Source: Salticus scenicus (Eukaryota; Arthropoda; Arachnida; Araneae; Salticidae). Taken from it: DNA of 64,000 nt. The position numbers were made by a program, and so were the translations under genes. Shown one piece after another: positions 22,130 through 33,325 of the stretch; positions within the stretch are counted from its first letter, which is position 1; each line of letters opens with the position of its first letter. The stretch lies in the NCBI GenBank assembly GCA_963930645.1, contig OZ005652.1, positions 264,261,356 through 264,325,355 on the forward strand, read 5' to 3'. A model generated the notes under the pieces. That model was given only the letters and a program-made list of their open reading frames with translations, was not told where the DNA came from and did no database searches.

Positions 22130-23192
22130 GTTTCTATGAGCGCTAATTGTATTCAATTTTGAAAGGTTCCTACATTTTTTACATTATAATACATTTTTTA
22201 ACTAAAAGTAACATAAATTTGAAAATAATGTAATCAGACTTCAAATATTAAAATTTGGTTGCCAATTCAGCGCCTTAGACAGGTATGAAATCGTCTACAG
22301 GATGCGTTCTTAAAAAAAAAAAAAAGTTTAAAATAGAAGAACATATAGTAGAATTTAAAACAGAAGTTCTTTTTAAAAAATTCAATTAAAATGTACAAAA
22401 TTATAACTAATCATAGTTAAATTATGATTGCACAGTATGAATACACGACATAGTACCAGGTAAATCCTTATTATGCACTTATGTGTTCTTTTCGCACATA
22501 AAAAAGTAAGGTAAAAGGATATCACTATCTTTATACGCATAAACCACAAGATGCATGATACTCGGTAACGCAGCAATCACAATTACGCACGTTAATTACA
22601 TTGGTGATAAGTCCACATCAAAGAAAAAAAAAAACGCTGACTTATGCTTATTACACGATTGTATATAAAGCATGTTCGTAAGTGGTACAAGTGGTACTGT
22701 ACTTGTCCCTCAATATGATGTGGAATTGCATTTTTTGTAAAATTTGTTTCAAAAATACGCCTTGTTTGCTGCATTTGAAGAACAATAAAAGTTTTCAAAA
22801 TTTAATGGTACCTTTCTGTAGTAACTGAATACTTTACAAAACCTTTTGTTCGTGCCTCCTCCAAAAATAAGAACCATCGATAAAATTTCAATGAAATCAC
22901 GCTACGTAGTGAATGAATTTTGGAAAGTGAAGAGGAATCACTTCAGTTACATATGTGTGCTTTGAAATCCATATTTGAAAATTTTGCATATTTACTGTAC
23001 AATTAAAATTAAAATTAGAAGTGCTAAAGTGATCATCGACTTCAGTTCATGCTAAATCATTAACTCTTGATTCAGCGGATCCATATCTGCTGCTAACTGT
23101 TGCCAATGAAAATTAATTTTTTAAAAATATAATTAAATTATTTTTCTAAGAAATGTTTTAACAGTGCAATATGAAAAATCTAAGTTCTTAAC
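22130..23192. other. Unique-looking AT-rich DNA
   Basis: No repeat relation to the rest of the window was noticed and no convincing frame on either strand. Confidence 0.4.
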
Positions 23193-23312
23193 AATTGAAC
23201 GCGCACTTGAACCAGCTTCTCGAGACGATAAACGCTGCCGATGGAATTCCTTCGGTAACGTAGGTACTGTACACATTTCTCCCTCTTCTCCAGAAAATGA
23301 TCCAGACTTCTC
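23193..23312 (-). CDS. Exon-like minus-strand frame, unknown protein (tentative)
   Basis: A local rise in G+C coincides with a clean minus-strand frame that reads EKSGSFSGEEGEMCTVPTLP followed by a basic, serine-rich stretch and ends at a fair donor (GTTAAG, with GT at 23192-23191). The codon choice looks less composition-driven than in neighbouring frames. No good acceptor precedes it; the upstream flank is A-rich. I do not recognise the protein. It could be an exon of a minus-strand gene, a decayed exon, or chance. The overlapping plus-strand frame at 23164-23379 is judged the shadow. Confidence 0.2.
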
Positions 23313-23858
23313 GATTTTTTTTTTTAAATATATTATTGTTTTTAGTGCGCACTCTGTAAAAGGAACTTTTCCTTCATAATTATTATTATTTTTTATTTAT
23401 TTATTTATTTTATTAATTTTTTTTTCACACACCTCAGTTCACACAAAGTAACCGCAGCGTTGGATCTGTTTCTGCAGAATCGTTTTAACAGTAAACACGA
23501 ACTGGTGAACTAATAGCAATGTTGGTCACGTTGCTTGCAGATATGAAGACTAGATTCTTGATTTTGTTTGTGCAACGAAAGGAATTTAAGTTACAGTCCA
23601 TATGCGGCCTCTTCGATTTTTTTTTCCTTGTAACATTTTTCTTCCTGCTTCTTACATAGAAGTATATCAGCTTTGATGTCATTTGGATTATTGAGTAAAG
23701 CTAATTCTAATTACAGATACAACTTATTTCATGGTCACCTCGTAGATATGAGTGCCTAACACGTATATTAAAATAAAAATTAAATACATTGGTTTTATAT
23801 GAATGTATGCATTTTTCAATTCCTACCATTAGTTCACACTCTACCTGTATATATCTTG
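23313..23858. other. No gene seen
   Basis: Low-complexity TTA/TTTA at 23380-23420, then unremarkable sequence without a supported frame. Confidence 0.4.
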
Positions 23859-24240
23859 TACAAATCTTGCAATCGATTTTTAACTAACTTCCCGAGTAGG
23901 TAGAAATTTGAAACTTTCAGGATTGGCCAGAACACGGTGACAATGCAATTTTTCGAAGTCCGATTTTCGAATTTTTTATTAGTCTTCTTATAATTAATTA
24001 CAATATGAAAATAATAACATCCTAATAGCGTTAATATAGCCATTAAAATATTATCTAAAATTTAATATTTGCCAAAAAAAGAAGAAAATTACGAGTTCAT
24101 TTTCTTTCGACATAAAAATAAATACATTTAATTAAATGTGAATATTAAAAAACTATATAAAATTAAATTATGCATTTCACGAAAATTGACGTCATTATCA
24201 ATTTAAAAATTTTATGCATATTGATAAGAGCTCTGTGATT
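23859..24240 (-). repeat. Minus-oriented Helitron-associated repeat
   Basis: The reverse complement of 23859-23965 matches 6656-6760 ('aaatgcattgtca', 'aaagtttcaaat', 'cgggaagttagttaaaaatcg', 'attgcaagatttgtac'). From 24050 the 'taatttgccaaaaaaa' and 'aaaattgacgtcatt' phrases match 18320-18510. Confidence 0.65.
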
Positions 24241-24931
24241 CACCAGAAAATTTGAAACATGGTATATAAAAAAAATTTTTTATCTTATAATTATTTTTAC
24301 TTAATTTTGCACGCGGGCTTTTTATTTCCTAATTCGAAAAAAAAAAAAAAAAAAAACTTTTTCGATAGTGTTTGTAAGTAGGAATTCACAGAGTACTGAT
24401 AACATTCAGAGCCGTCACTTTCATAGAAGCTAATGGTAAAAATTTAACATGTAAATTTCGCATAGACACTATCGCCCCTGACGAGGGACCGAAGTACTAC
24501 TCATACGTCACGGATTACGTATGCGATTTCGTAATCAGTTTTATGGGTATAAAGATTTGGCTGATTATCGCTCTTTTGGCGATTTTTTTTTAATGAAAAA
24601 GAAAATGAGGTTTGGAAGGTTATGCACTTTTTATTTTTAGTTTTTTAAATATACGCGTGCTAATATTTTCGTTATACATATTTCATGTGAAAAATAAAAA
24701 ATATCTATAAAATCTCATTTATTTATTTATTTTTTACATGTTTTGAATAAGTTTATATCGGTAAACCAATTTTAATGTATTTTTCAATATTGTTATGAAG
24801 ATAAATGAGCTTTAAAAGAATATATTAAATTTGCATTAGGTAGTATTTAATAAAAATAAATTTTTGCATTCTAAAAAAAAAAAAAAATAATAATAATAAA
24901 TGAAAAGAAAATCTTTTTATTAATAAATAAA
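24241..24931. other. AT-rich DNA with small inverted repeat
   Basis: 'cgatagtgttt' at 24362 is inverted as 'agacactatcg' near 24465, bounding a ~115-bp stretch. An A run occurs at 24338-24355. No gene. Confidence 0.4.
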
Positions 24932-25205
24932 CTAGCTGGAACCCGTCGAATGCGACGGTCACTTTATTGACCGTAATGTTTCAAAAACCGTCGCATCATT
25001 ATTTAAATGTATTTCAAGTTAAAACATCTAATATAATGTACGACATTTCACTTTAAAAAAAGAAATTCGCGAAAATGCTTATAAATAGAAATACTATATA
25101 CGACACCACTTTCTACAAAGTATTGTCATTGGTGACGTCAAACTGACTCCAAATAAATAGTTGCTATCTTTTATTTTCTATTTCGTTTAATACTATGACT
25201 ACATG

Positions 25206-25588
25206 TTAGCTGACCCGCCCGGCGTTTTCCGGTCCTATGATAATAACCTTAAATAAACCTTAAATTTGCATAATTTTAAATCCTAAACTCGATTTTGTTT
25301 GAATTTCTATTTTTAAATAAAGCATCGCGAAAAAATAATCAGATGTAACAAAAAAATTACCTTGAACCAAACGAAACTCTGCCTTGTGACCACGGTGCCT
25401 GCGGCAGCGCATACGCTGGCCGCTAATAACATAAAAAAATTCCCAAAAATTAATATGGAACCAAACGAACCCGACCGGCGTTGCCCGGGCCCATGATAAT
25501 AACCTTAAATGAACCTTAAATTTGTATGATTTTATATCTTTAACTCGATTATGTTTGAATTTCTATTTTTTAATAAAAGCATAGCATC

Positions 25589-25630
<42 letters not shown>

Positions 25631-26040
25631 GCTGTAACAAAAAAATTACCTCGAACCGAATGAAACTCTGCCTTGTGACCCCGGTGCCTGCGGCAGCGCA
25701 TACACGGATCGCTAACAACATGAAAAAATTCCCAAAAATTAACCTGGAACCAAACGAACCCGACCGGAGTTGCCCGGGCCCATGATAATAACCTAAAATG
25801 AACTTTAAATTTGTATGATTTAATATCTTTAACTCTATTTTGTTTGAATTTGTATTTTTAAATGAAAGCATCGCGAAACAAATAATAATCATATATAACA
25901 AAAAAAATTGACTCAAACAGAACGGAACTCGGGCTCGTGACCCCGGTGCCTCTGGCAGCGTATATGCGGGTCGCTAATACCATGAAAAAATTCTTAAAAA
26001 TTAATCTTGAACCGCACGAACCTCTGAATCGTGTTTCCGC
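25206..26040. repeat. Three tandem units each carrying a Helitron-end-like GC motif
   Basis: Units start near 25210, 25465 and 25755 with 'acccgaccggcgttgcccgg' 'gcccatgataataacc', then 'ttaaatttgtatgatttta', 'gtttgaatttctattttta', a variable A run, 'tgccttgtgaccccggtgcc', 'tgcggcagcgcatac' and 'aaaaaattcccaaaaattaa'. The first opens with 'gttagctgacccgcccggcg'; its reverse complement resembles a Helitron 3' end (hairpin then CAGCTAA). A 34-base A run at 25594-25627 separates copies. Confidence 0.75.
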
Positions 26041-26099
26041 CGCCTGTGGCTGCGGCACCGTATAGCAGGCATGCTACGCACGCGCTGCAAAATTCACTT

Positions 26100-26700
26100 T
26101 CCTCCACCAGGGAGCGCAGTATGTTGCATACGAACATCACCAATCATCTTGAATTTCCAAGACCTTTCAAATAAGGTGTCACATGGTGGTGTCAACTGCA
26201 AAATCCTTTAGTTGCACTTTCTCCCGACAGGGGGCACAGTGTGTTCTGTACGAACATCACCAACGGTCAGGAAATACCAAGACCTTTAAAATAAGATATA
26301 ACATGATAGGGTCTACTACAAAATCACCTAGTTCCATTTTTCACCACCAGGGGGCGCACTATATTGTATACAAACATCCATAATCAACATGAAATTTCAA
26401 GACCCCTATCACTGATCGCCTTGGATTTCCAAGACCTTTTAAATAGGTGTCACATGATGGTGCCAACTGCAAAATCTTTTAGTTGCACTTTCCACCACCA
26501 GGGGGCGCAGTGTGTTCTGTACGAACATCACCAACGATCAGGAAATACCAAGACCTTTAAAATAAGATGTAACATGATAGGGTCTACAGCAAAATCACCT
26601 AGTTCCATTTTTCACCACCAGGGGTCGCACTATATTGTATACGAACATCCCTAATCGACATGAAATTTCAAGACCTTTGAAATGAGGTGCTACATGTGTG
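26100..26700 (+). repeat. 120-bp tandem array with CTCF-consensus-like cores
   Basis: Five units carry CCACCAGGGGGCGCAG or a one- to three-base variant at 26104, 26224, 26344, 26495 and 26615. Spacings are 120, 120, 151 and 120 bases; the 151 results from an extra ~31-base piece near 26400. Units alternate between two subtypes (GCGCAGTGTGTTCTGTACGA and GCGCACTATATTGTATACAA-like). Between cores are 'cgaacatcaccaa', 'ccaagacctttaaaataag' and 'acatgatagggtcta'. The core fits the well-known CTCF motif CCASYAGRGGGCRS. Short open frames here are repeat shadows. Confidence 0.8.
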
Positions 26701-27080
26701 GGTCTAGAACGGATTTACCTCTCAAACTAATTATCCCCTTCCCCCCCCCTCCAAATCTACTTTCCCCCTTCCCCCCCTCCCCTTTAAAATCGAAAATTCC
26801 AAATTCGCAGAAAGTGATTTTTTAGTATTCGACTCTAGTCCCCATATGTACACTTTCCACACCGTGAAGTAATTTGGAGCTTTAACCCGTTCCCCCCCCC
26901 GGGGGGGGGGGACTGTTCGACTTTTTCTTAATTTTCTCTTTTCATTGAACAACTACAGACCAAGACCTTTTTTTAGACACCTTAACCAAATTTTTACACC
27001 AAGTAGTTCTCTCAATATAGTGGAGACAGACAAAAACATGTTTCAAATTAATATATAGACTTTTTTTTCAAATAATTGAT
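26701..27080. other. C-run/G-run tract
   Basis: Several C runs (26728-26775 and 26892-26900) and a G run (26901-26910) with little unique sequence. The CCCCCCCCCC/GGGGGGGGGG junction at about 26892-26910 is a perfect small palindrome. Confidence 0.6.
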
Positions 27081-27089
27081 TTACACCAA

Positions 27090-27610
27090 ACGCAAGAAAA
27101 TCTTGAAAAATTCTTGAAAAAATTGAATGTAATGTTGATTGTGCACGCGTAACTTTCCTCAAACTCAACGAATTTAAGCAGTTAATAGCTAAAAAGAAAG
27201 AGCTTGATCCACTGAGTGTTCTTAGACTTGTGTCAACAGCCTACGTTAATTAGAACTCTAGTTATAGAGGTTTGAGTGAAGGAAAATCTTGAAAAAATCT
27301 TGAAAAAATTGAATGTAAAGTTCATTCTGCACGCATAACTTTCCTCAAACTCAACGAATTTAAGCAGTTAATAGCTCAAAAGAAAGAGCTTGATCCACTG
27401 AGTGTTCTTAGACTTGTGTCAACAGCCTACATTAATTAGAACTCTAGTTATGAAGGTTTGAGTGAAGGAAATTCTTGAAAAAATTGAATGTAAAGTTGAT
27501 TGTGCACGCATAACTTTTCTCAGACTCAACGAATTTAAGCAGTTAATAGCTCAAAAGAAAGAACTTGATCCACTGAGTGTTCTGAGAGTGAAACGATCAA
27601 GATCCATTCA
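27090..27610. repeat. Tandem repeat, about 175-186-bp unit, three copies
   Basis: 'gaatgtaaagttgattgtgc', 'acgcataactttcctcaaac', 'tcaacgaatttaagcagtta' and 'atagctcaaaagaaagagct' 'tgatccactgagtgttctta' recur with 'gcacgc' at 27143, 27329 and 27503. Plus-strand frames such as FLKLNEFKQLIAKKKELDPL are conserved between copies 1 and 2 but close with a stop each time, so I treat them as repeat sequence. Confidence 0.8.
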
Positions 27611-27899
27611 TTAGAAGAGGAGCTATCAGAATTCGATTTGTTTGAGTGAATGTGTCCCATAAGAAATGTACAGGGAAGAATCGCGTTTGAGTATAACTTG
27701 AGTAAGGTGGAAGTTGAGTAAATTTCAATGATTGATGACATATCTGTGCCTAAATACCTTTCATTTAAAAAAAAAATGAAAGAAATCGGCCGGATAGAAC
27801 GGCCAGACGGACTGACTTTAGTTTTCATAAATTTTTTTAATATATAAGATGTTACACTACCATCTTTTTTATTTTTTTTAAATCCATATTAGAAATAGT

Positions 27900-28620
27900 A
27901 TTGTTTTTGAGTCAAATTTTTGAAATTGAGTTTTTGTTTCATTTACACATTTTCAGGTTTCCTGAATCTGAAAAACATGTTTTTATCAGTTGGTCTCTGT
28001 TTTTTCTCAACCACAAATTACAGAAGGAAGTCCAAACTCGGTATTCTAAATCTGTACAATGTAGTGATGCTACATTAAACTTTTCGTTGAGATGAAGCAG
28101 ATGGTTTATGTACAGGGATATCCAAAAGAATTCAAATACATTACGTCTACGGGGAAAAGTTCATAAAGTAAAGTGTAACATATATAGGTTGCCCTAAACA
28201 AAATGGAATGAACATATTTTTTTTCAATGCATAAAAGCATGTTTTGTGTAGAATATGGAATAGAAATCATTTATCATTTGTTTACAGGGCTATCCAAAGT
28301 ATTTGAATATATCGGGAATATATACTTGGAAATTGCTGGCAGTCTACTTCATTTTGTGTTCGGTGTTCTTTAAATACAACTAAATTTAAGTGCACAATGT
28401 GATATGCATACAATTTACAGACAACATACAAGGTTAACCAAAATTAAGCAAAACTTGAATGTAGCAGGTGTAAGTGCTTTGTTACATTTTACTATATCAA
28501 CAAACACTGCTCAGGAAGCAAAATTAAATTTTAACAGTCATACTGTAAAGAAAATATATTTTCAAATTCTATTTTCAACACTGGTTTTTTGTATAACATA
28601 ACATTTTGAGGTTCACTGAA
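27900..28620 (+). repeat. Dispersed repeat superfamily, plus copy (TGTACAGGGA core)
   Basis: It shares 'gtctctg...caaccac' and 'tgaatctgaaaaacatgttt' with 59877-59960. It also shares 'aattcaaatacattacgtct' 'acgggg' (inverse of 59370-59420), and 'ttacattttactatatcaac' 'aaacactgctcagg' with the reverse complement of 58690-58735. The shared frame LLHFT(I/M)STN.AQ is present in both copies, but follows from DNA similarity. Confidence 0.65.
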
Positions 28621-28679
28621 TACGAAAGTCCAATTTTAAGTGGCTGATCTGTATGTATATCTGTTATAAGCATAACTTA

Positions 28680-29282
28680 AATAACCACAGGAAATTCAAA
28701 TTTGGCATTTTGAAGTTCGTAATTCCACTTGAAAAATTTGATCGGGATTGGCAAGTTTGAAGACAAATTAGTAACAGTTTTGAATTATTTAAGAAAACCT
28801 ATTATAGATTATTTTAAAAGTAGACTGAACTTATTTATCGTACTTTATTGATCTTATGACTTAAACTGCAATGGATGTTTATGCGAAATTTTGTGCGATT
28901 CTGCCATGTTAAAAAAATGGTTAATTTCGAGTAATGTGTGCAGTTTCCATGGTTAATTATGTTCATGCGAGCATTGTAACATACTTTTAAGCTGGTCTCG
29001 CACCTTTACTGTAAAAATATCCCTTGTAATGTATGTTTAAACAAAATTTTGCCCTACCTCCCATGTTAAGAAAATCGTAAATTTTGAATAACTTATGAAG
29101 TTTTTAAATTAGAATGTTGAAAATCAAGTGTTCTAGCCAATGTTATAGATAATATTTTAAAACTGGCCCCACCTACCTGCGATCTTTTATTCTTAAGATA
29201 GTTAGACAAACTAACAAACTGACACCCTTCAGACTGACAACATATAAATTTTATTATTTTTGGTATCCCCATACCTGAAAAG

Positions 29283-29321
<39 letters not shown>

Positions 29322-29377
29322 GAGGTAAAAAATTTTCATGATTTTTTACGCTCTCCATACCTATACCATGATGGTGA
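28680..29377 (-). repeat. Diverged minus copy of the AGTTCCCCAT element
   Basis: The reverse complement of 29300-29377 begins 'gttcaccatcatggtatagg' 'tatggagagcg', matching 40796-40830 and 53234-53265. The interior matches by 'catgttaagaaaatcgtaaa' and 'cattttaaaactgg'. It contains a 36-base A run at 29286-29321. Confidence 0.6.
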
Positions 29378-29986
29378 ACAAAAAATTGTTTAAATGCTTA
29401 AAATTTGCATTCAGTTCCAGCTTTTAAATATTAAATATATTTAATCAATTAACTTACCAATGGATCCACAAAAAAATATCCAAGTAGGTCAAGAATAAAT
29501 TGTTAAACAATAATAATGTAAAATTGAGGGAGAAAAAATAAAATTAGCAGGGAGCAATTTAAAATTTTTCAAAACACATTAAAACTTTGAACGTCATTTT
29601 ATTCAATAATTTATGAGAAATTTTATTAAACATGATAGTTACATTGAAATTTATATGTACTGTTAGTTCTCCAATTAGAGTCATAAGCAAATAAGGATGA
29701 TTCTGTTATTGGAGTAGTATTATTCTTGCTTATTTAGGATACAAATGGGAAAATGAAAAAATTGAAATTTTTAGAACTGTGAGGTACCTATTAAAAGAAA
29801 GGAAAAAAGTAGTAATTTTTTCCATACCCCTAACGCGTAGTAAAAAAAAAAAGAGTGAGATTGTCACTGACATCTGATTTGATAAGAAGAAAACATTTGG
29901 TTTGAAACTTTTCAGACTACCAATTTTTGATGATTTTATACATTTTAAGAGTAACAGACTTCTGGCTTTTATGTCCTAACGTCAGT
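29378..29986. other. AT-rich DNA, no gene seen
   Basis: No repeat boundary or coding frame above background. Confidence 0.4.
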
Positions 29987-30142
29987 ACAAGGGCGTAGCC
30001 AGAAAAAAATTTTGGATGTTCAAGTTCTAGTACATAATGTTGAATGCTAAAAATGCTGATGTAGAACTAAAATTTTTGACAAACCTGCAAAATTTCAAGA
30101 AGGGGGTTGTATTTTAAATCCCCTCCTTGGCTATGGCTTTGT
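29987..30142. mobile_element. Short MITE with GGCGTAGCC / GGCTATGGC ends
   Basis: 'acaagggcgtagccag' on the left and 'ccttggctatggctttgt' on the right are imperfect inverted ends of a ~156-bp unit. The layout resembles hAT-type MITEs common in animals. Target duplication is unclear. Confidence 0.45.
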
Positions 30143-31461
30143 ATGTGTGTGACAAAAATTCGATGCACCCTGAGATCAATAACATATGCTTGAAATTTTA
30201 CATTTAGATGCAACTTGACATAATTTTTTGTCTATCAACTTTTGATGCATATTGCTAACAGATTGTGCTATCATCTGGTCTTTTCATAATAATTGGTTCA
30301 TATGACAGCATAAGTCAAAATTTCATAGAAATGAATACAATGGGGAGTATTTTTAAACAAGCATAAAATTAAAAATATTTTAATTAATAGTAGTATTCAA
30401 ACATTATAAAATGTATATGTAGAAATATTGCTTTCTCCAAAGAATGTAATTTTCAATATTTTTTTCCAAAAGAACTGATCAATACTTTTAACACGAGTGT
30501 TTCAATCATATATCTGTAATAATTTGAAACAACATAATCAATTTTCTTCACTTGTAATAATTTTTAAAAAATCTGAAAAACATTTCCTTGGGAGGTAACG
30601 AAAATTTCATGTCAGTTGCACAAAATTTCGTGTGACTGCACAAAGTCAATTTTGTGCAATCTGTAAAGCACAAAATTGACTTTCTTTAATACTCATGTTA
30701 TACTTTTTCGAGATGAAAGAATCTGCACTGACCATCTAAAATAATTTTGAGATTTCACATCCTGCAAATTGCTATAAAATTTTTGACTCTCTGTATTGTA
30801 AAGGAAAATTTTGCAATGGGGATAAATGCTATTCAGTTTATCTATTTAAGGAATTATTTATATAGTAATGCAATTAAAAAAATTGTTTTGTTTTTGCAAA
30901 TCAGTTGTGAAATACTGAAGAAAATGTAGAACATGAGCATGGAAAAACAGAAAAATCAAAGAATTCTTCAGTGTTAAAAAAAAAAAAAAAAAAAAAAAGA
31001 TATCTATATATAGAGAAATAATACCAAAAAACTGAGGATAGAATTTTAACGTCACTACTGAACTAATAAAGAAAAATAAATAAACATTTGGCTAACATTT
31101 TTTAAAATTTAACTGTATCCAAAATATATACAAATAGTATTTGATATATTTTTGTCAAGTATTTGATATAACATAAATGATTATATTTTAAAAACTTTCT
31201 CAGCTAATTAACATTTGTTTACCATATTTAGGTTTTTCAAATCTTATTTTAAAAATAAAAATAAACAGGAAATACTGTCAGTTGATTTTATAAAAAAGAA
31301 AAGATAATTTTTGCCAACTTTGTGCTTTAAAATGCAGCTACTTTAAAAAACAAAAATATTATTACTTTCAATATCAAGGATGAAAAATTATCTTGAAAAC
31401 TATTAGCATAAATTTATTTAATTATAAAATTTAGCAAGGATTTACAAACCTGCTTTTAATT
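30143..31461. other. AT-rich DNA with one strong hairpin
   Basis: A perfect 16-bp stem, AAGTCAATTTTGTGC-type, lies at 30642-30657 and 30668-30683 with a 10-base loop. Near 31416 the minus strand reads AATAAA, a possible polyadenylation signal about 45 bases past the minus-strand stop at 31462. Otherwise nothing recognised. Confidence 0.5.
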
Positions 31462-31505
31462 TCATTTACCACGACTTCTGAAACTTGCACTTATTGCACT
31501 TGAAC
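31462..31505 (-). CDS. Possible last coding exon of an unidentified minus-strand gene
   Basis: A good acceptor (ACTGTTTTCAG) precedes GTTCAAGTG on the minus strand. In one frame it reads SSAISASFRSRGK and stops at TGA (31464-31462); another frame gives FKCNKCKFQKSW then stop. A possible donor GTAAAT also sits before the TGA, so this may instead be internal. An AATAAA lies about 45 bases downstream. The protein is not recognised. Confidence 0.3.
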
Positions 31506-31887
31506 CTGAAAACAGTTTTCATATAAACAAATATTTATATTAAAATATTTACCTGTATATGTTTTATAACTTTCACTGATTCTCCTTTATCAAGCAAAAA
31601 AAATCAATCTCTAAAACTTATATAAACATACATAAGAATAACTAAAGCATACATTTGGGTTGCGGTACGCCGCTCCGTTTATTACAATTGTACATCGCGA
31701 TCAAAAAGCAGACTTGAAAAGAAGTTCATTGTATGGAAAATTTGTTAAATACAGATTTACATTTTTTAATACTTTGAACTACATACACATAAAGTTAATT
31801 TTTCAATTCATAAGACAAGAATCATATAAATAACCATACTTAATAAATATAATTCATTTGACACAGTAATTCTATTTTTCAAATATT

Positions 31888-31925
<38 letters not shown>

Positions 31926-32015
31926 GTACAATCCAAAAAATATACCACTTCATTACTTTTAGATATAAATTTATTATTTTTAATATATTATTGCTGCGAG
32001 TTTAGGGAATTGGTT

Positions 32016-32213
32016 TTACAGGCTTAGAAATGAATAAGTTAGCTGATTTGATATTATTTCCGTAGTTCCTAATGAGCCAGAATCTGGACTCTCTTTTGGC
32101 GGCAAATATTTGGAAACTCCTGAAACATCTCTGCTCTTTCTCAAAGTGAAATAATTACATGTCCTTTTGTAGACATCTTGACCATCCACACTGCTGATTA
32201 AGTTGGAGAGATG
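32016..32213 (-). CDS. Exon of an unidentified minus-strand gene nested in the intron
   Basis: A strong polypyrimidine acceptor (TTTACTTTTACTGTTGCAG) precedes CATCTCTCC on the minus strand at 32213. A clean frame of 65 codons then starts HLSNLISSVDGQDVYKRTCN and continues through a polar stretch including KYLPPKESPDSGSL to a TAA at 32018-32016. A weak donor (CCT|GTAAAA, exon end 32020) would let splicing skip the stop. Composition is clearly less AT-biased than the surroundings. No family recognised, no membrane segment or coiled coil. It is the best single piece of evidence for a gene inside the 34.5-kb intron. Confidence 0.4.
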   Translation of the reverse strand, partial: HLSNLISSVDGQDVYKRTCNYFTLRKSRDVSGVSKYLPPKESPDSGSLGTTEIISNQLTYSFLSL

Positions 32214-32249
32214 CTGCAACAGTAAAAGTAAATGATTATCAAACACTTA

Positions 32250-33325
32250 TTTTAACAAGGGATTTTAACAATATATTCTTCTTTTCAGTTGCAAAATGTT
32301 TAATAATTATATTCACACAAAGTTATTGAAGGATATTCAAAATGCTGATTAGCAACCATAGATCTCATGTATCATAATAAATAACATCTTCTCGAGCAAG
32401 TTACTCAAATTATATATCTGATAAATTTCTAAATGATGTCTTTAAATCAAAAACTTTTGTTTTTCACGCTATATCTCACATTACTGTTACTGGTACTACG
32501 AGTACTGAAAGAAAAGTTTAAATATGTCATGTAAAAAATGTACTAAGAAAAAAATTGACTTTTTTGGCTTTGAAAAATTTCTCGAAAAACATAATAGAAA
32601 ATTTTCCAACCTATATCACTTATGAAAATCTGTACAGCATTTGTGCCACACTCACTACCACTCATGCAAGCATCCTTCGTGCACATTAAAATAAATACAT
32701 ACATATATATATAAATAAAAATTAGGAACATTGTTTAACAGACAAAAATAATAGTTACACTATGTTACAATTGCACAACGACAAATTTTCCCTCCTACAA
32801 GAAATAGTAAAAAAAAAAAAAAAAAAAAAAAAAACTTAATGATTTTTTTTTTTTTTAAACCATACATAAGTTTTCAGTGTCCCCCCCCCCCCCCCAATTT
32901 CTCATATTTACAACATGTTAAAATAAACACTTTTAGCTCCTAGTCCCATATTATAGTAGTGATGATGTAAAGTAGAGTAAAACGTTGAGTCTGCTTTGCT
33001 TTTAAAAGGATGAATATGCGGGGGGGGGGGGGGGATGATGAAAGATAGCCATAGTTGCTGGGGACATTATGATACTATTTTTAAAAAATTCTGAGATTTA
33101 TTGCAGGGTTGTTTGCAAGCCTCGTAAAAAAACAATCCTAAAATAATAACAAAAGAAAACGGGGGGGGGGGGGGGGGGGGGGAGAAAGGAAAAAAAAAAG
33201 TATAAAAAAACTTGGTTGAAATTAAAAATGTTCACAGTTATCTTTCTGAAAGTTACAAAATGTATCATGTGCTGTAATAAATTAAAAAATAAAACATGTT
33301 ACAAGTATATTGCGAGTTCTGACTA
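32250..33325. other. AT-rich DNA with homopolymer runs
   Basis: Long A run at 32809-32834, C run at 32881-32895 and G runs at 33019-33032 and 33162-33181. No gene. Confidence 0.5.

Larger units (their letters stand above)
24932..27849 (-). mobile_element. Complete non-autonomous Helitron, minus strand (about 2.9 kb)
   Basis: Read on the minus strand, the element opens at 27849 with TC (host A before it), TTATATATTAAAAAAATTTA and 'aaactaaagtcagtccgtc'. It closes at 24932 with the hairpin CCGTCG-CATT-CGACGG (plus positions 24943-24958), an 11-base spacer and CTAG, followed by host T. This is the canonical Helitron A|TC...CTAG|T structure. The interior consists of tandem arrays, described separately, and no Rep/helicase frame is present. 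Confidence 0.78.

Noticed and set aside
26892..26910. C-run/G-run palindrome and other G runs (33162, 35691) as regulatory G-quadruplexes
   Set aside because: Homopolymer runs are frequent throughout this window and show no link to a gene start.
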